Shown here one piece after another: positions 63,097-64,000 of a stretch of DNA of 64,000 nt. Each line of letters opens with the position of its first letter. Position 1 is the first letter of the stretch. Both the position numbers and the translations under genes were made by a program. A model generated the notes under the pieces. The model was not told the origin of the DNA. It was given only the letters and a program-made list of their open reading frames with translations, and did no database searches. Origin of the DNA: Lota lota (Eukaryota > Chordata > Actinopteri > Gadiformes > Lotidae); contig JACYXH010000772.1 of NCBI GenBank assembly GCA_026745465.1, positions 5,228,885 through 5,292,884 on the forward strand. Direction: 5' to 3'.

Positions 63097-64000
63097 GTAA
63101 GGGCTGCTTGTTTCCTTAGACACCAGGGACCATATATCTCCCCACATGCCTCGCATTATCCAAAGCCTGCTTCCTATACTCTCCGCATCCTCCAGAATTA
63201 TATTATGCTAAAATAAATGTCTCTTCACATATGCCAATGTTTGTGTGCATGAAGTCAAACTGAGTTAAAACAACTCTTTATCAGATTAAAAACCGTCTGG
63301 CTCCGTCCTGTTCCACACAGTTTATTTATTTCATACCCCTGTTATCCTTCCCGCCTCCATCCAAACATGGCTCTGCTTCCCATTTCTGTGTATTCATCTC
63401 TGCACTCATTGTGTTTAGCACCCATCCAGTCGAGACTGTAGCATGACGCCTCTGTCTTCCCTCAAACCCTTTCCCTGCTCCTCGCCTCCCTCCTAGTGGG
63501 TTTAGCTTGCCAGAACCCAGCCAGCTTCCCTGCAACGAAATTAGTTCATGCTTGTTTGTCTGTGGCCCGGCCCTCTGGAGATGAGGTTGCTATGATTCCT
63601 GCTGTGTGGGTTAGCCTCACATCTCCAAATTATTGAAGCTTTGACTGAATGAATCCACCATATTAACCACCAAAACAATTCATAAAAATCACCACCAGTA
63701 ACACTTTATAATAAGGATACAATCATTAATTAACATTAGTTAATGCAGTATTTAGCATTATTATATAGTATTAGTGCAGTGCCAGTTCAAAACTTGCCTG
63801 TTCGTAACGGGCCGATATCCTGGCCCCCTTTATTGCTGCTCGCAGCATTCTTGAACGCCTTGTGACTGGTAGCCTATATTCATTTTCAACGTCAACCTTG
63901 GTAATGATGTAACATTTTTCCACGCGTGATCAACGTTTATAAAGCCTGCATGAAGCCACTGTAACAACGCACGCTTTTAGTAGTCCATCTTTGGAACATT
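63097..64000 (+). other. gosr1 intron 7 (partial) with dispersed-repeat start
   Basis: No further exon was recognised before the window ends. From about 63702 the sequence AACACTTTATAATAAGGATA followed by ATTAACATTAGTTAATGCA resembles the terminus of a dispersed element common in fish genomes; the rest lies outside or is degraded. Confidence 0.4.

Overview
The window is vertebrate nuclear DNA, almost certainly from a teleost fish. Six multi-exon genes are split by GT-AG introns into exons whose translations match vertebrate families. Mammalian SINE/LINE families are absent, and a fish-type Tc1 transposon is present. Long (CA)n/(GT)n tracts are exceptionally dense (eight or more of about 90-200 bp or in close pairs). 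That density recalls cod-like fishes, but the species cannot be proven from this sequence.

Layout, left to right: foxn1 (+, about 1.74-6.37 kb; thymus forkhead factor, 5' start unresolved); unc119 (-, 8.74-17.59 kb; lipid-binding trafficking chaperone), convergent with foxn1; a beta-B1-like crystallin (-, 18.88-20.15 kb, non-coding first exon near 20.85 kb), head-to-head with cryba1 (+, 23.36-25.24 kb, first exon near 22.73 kb); cpd (+, 27.70-46.91 kb; complete 21-exon carboxypeptidase D, 1353 residues by my exon sum); and gosr1 (+, 48.86 kb to beyond the right edge; Golgi SNARE, first seven coding exons only). Two further genes sit inside cpd introns on the opposite strand: a Tc1 transposase (42.5-43.5 kb) within a 1.52 kb element with matching ends, and an unrecognised 184-codon reading frame (44.66-45.22 kb).

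The order foxn1-unc119, cryba1, cpd-gosr1 agrees with genes of human 17q11.2, brought closer together. The acidic/basic crystallin pair mirrors the human CRYBB1/CRYBA4 head-to-head pair on chromosome 22. That suggests an ancestral pair whose basic member was lost at the mammalian CRYBA1 locus. The genes do not form one pathway. The only likely functional coupling is the lens-gene pair, which shares about 1.8 kb of upstream DNA with TATA boxes and several Maf-type half-sites.

The rest is introns and spacers rich in repeats: three minisatellites (19, 16 and about 34 bp units), two related terminal-inverted-repeat elements, another inverted-repeat element in cpd, a 474 bp foldback element in gosr1 intron 1, and long homopolymer and dinucleotide tracts. 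I found no CRISPR array, tRNA, rRNA or prokaryotic-type system. The items most worth a second look are the nested antisense reading frame, the near-intact Tc1 copy with an in-frame deletion, the crystallin pair and its shared regulatory DNA, and the minisatellite made of splice-site-like units.
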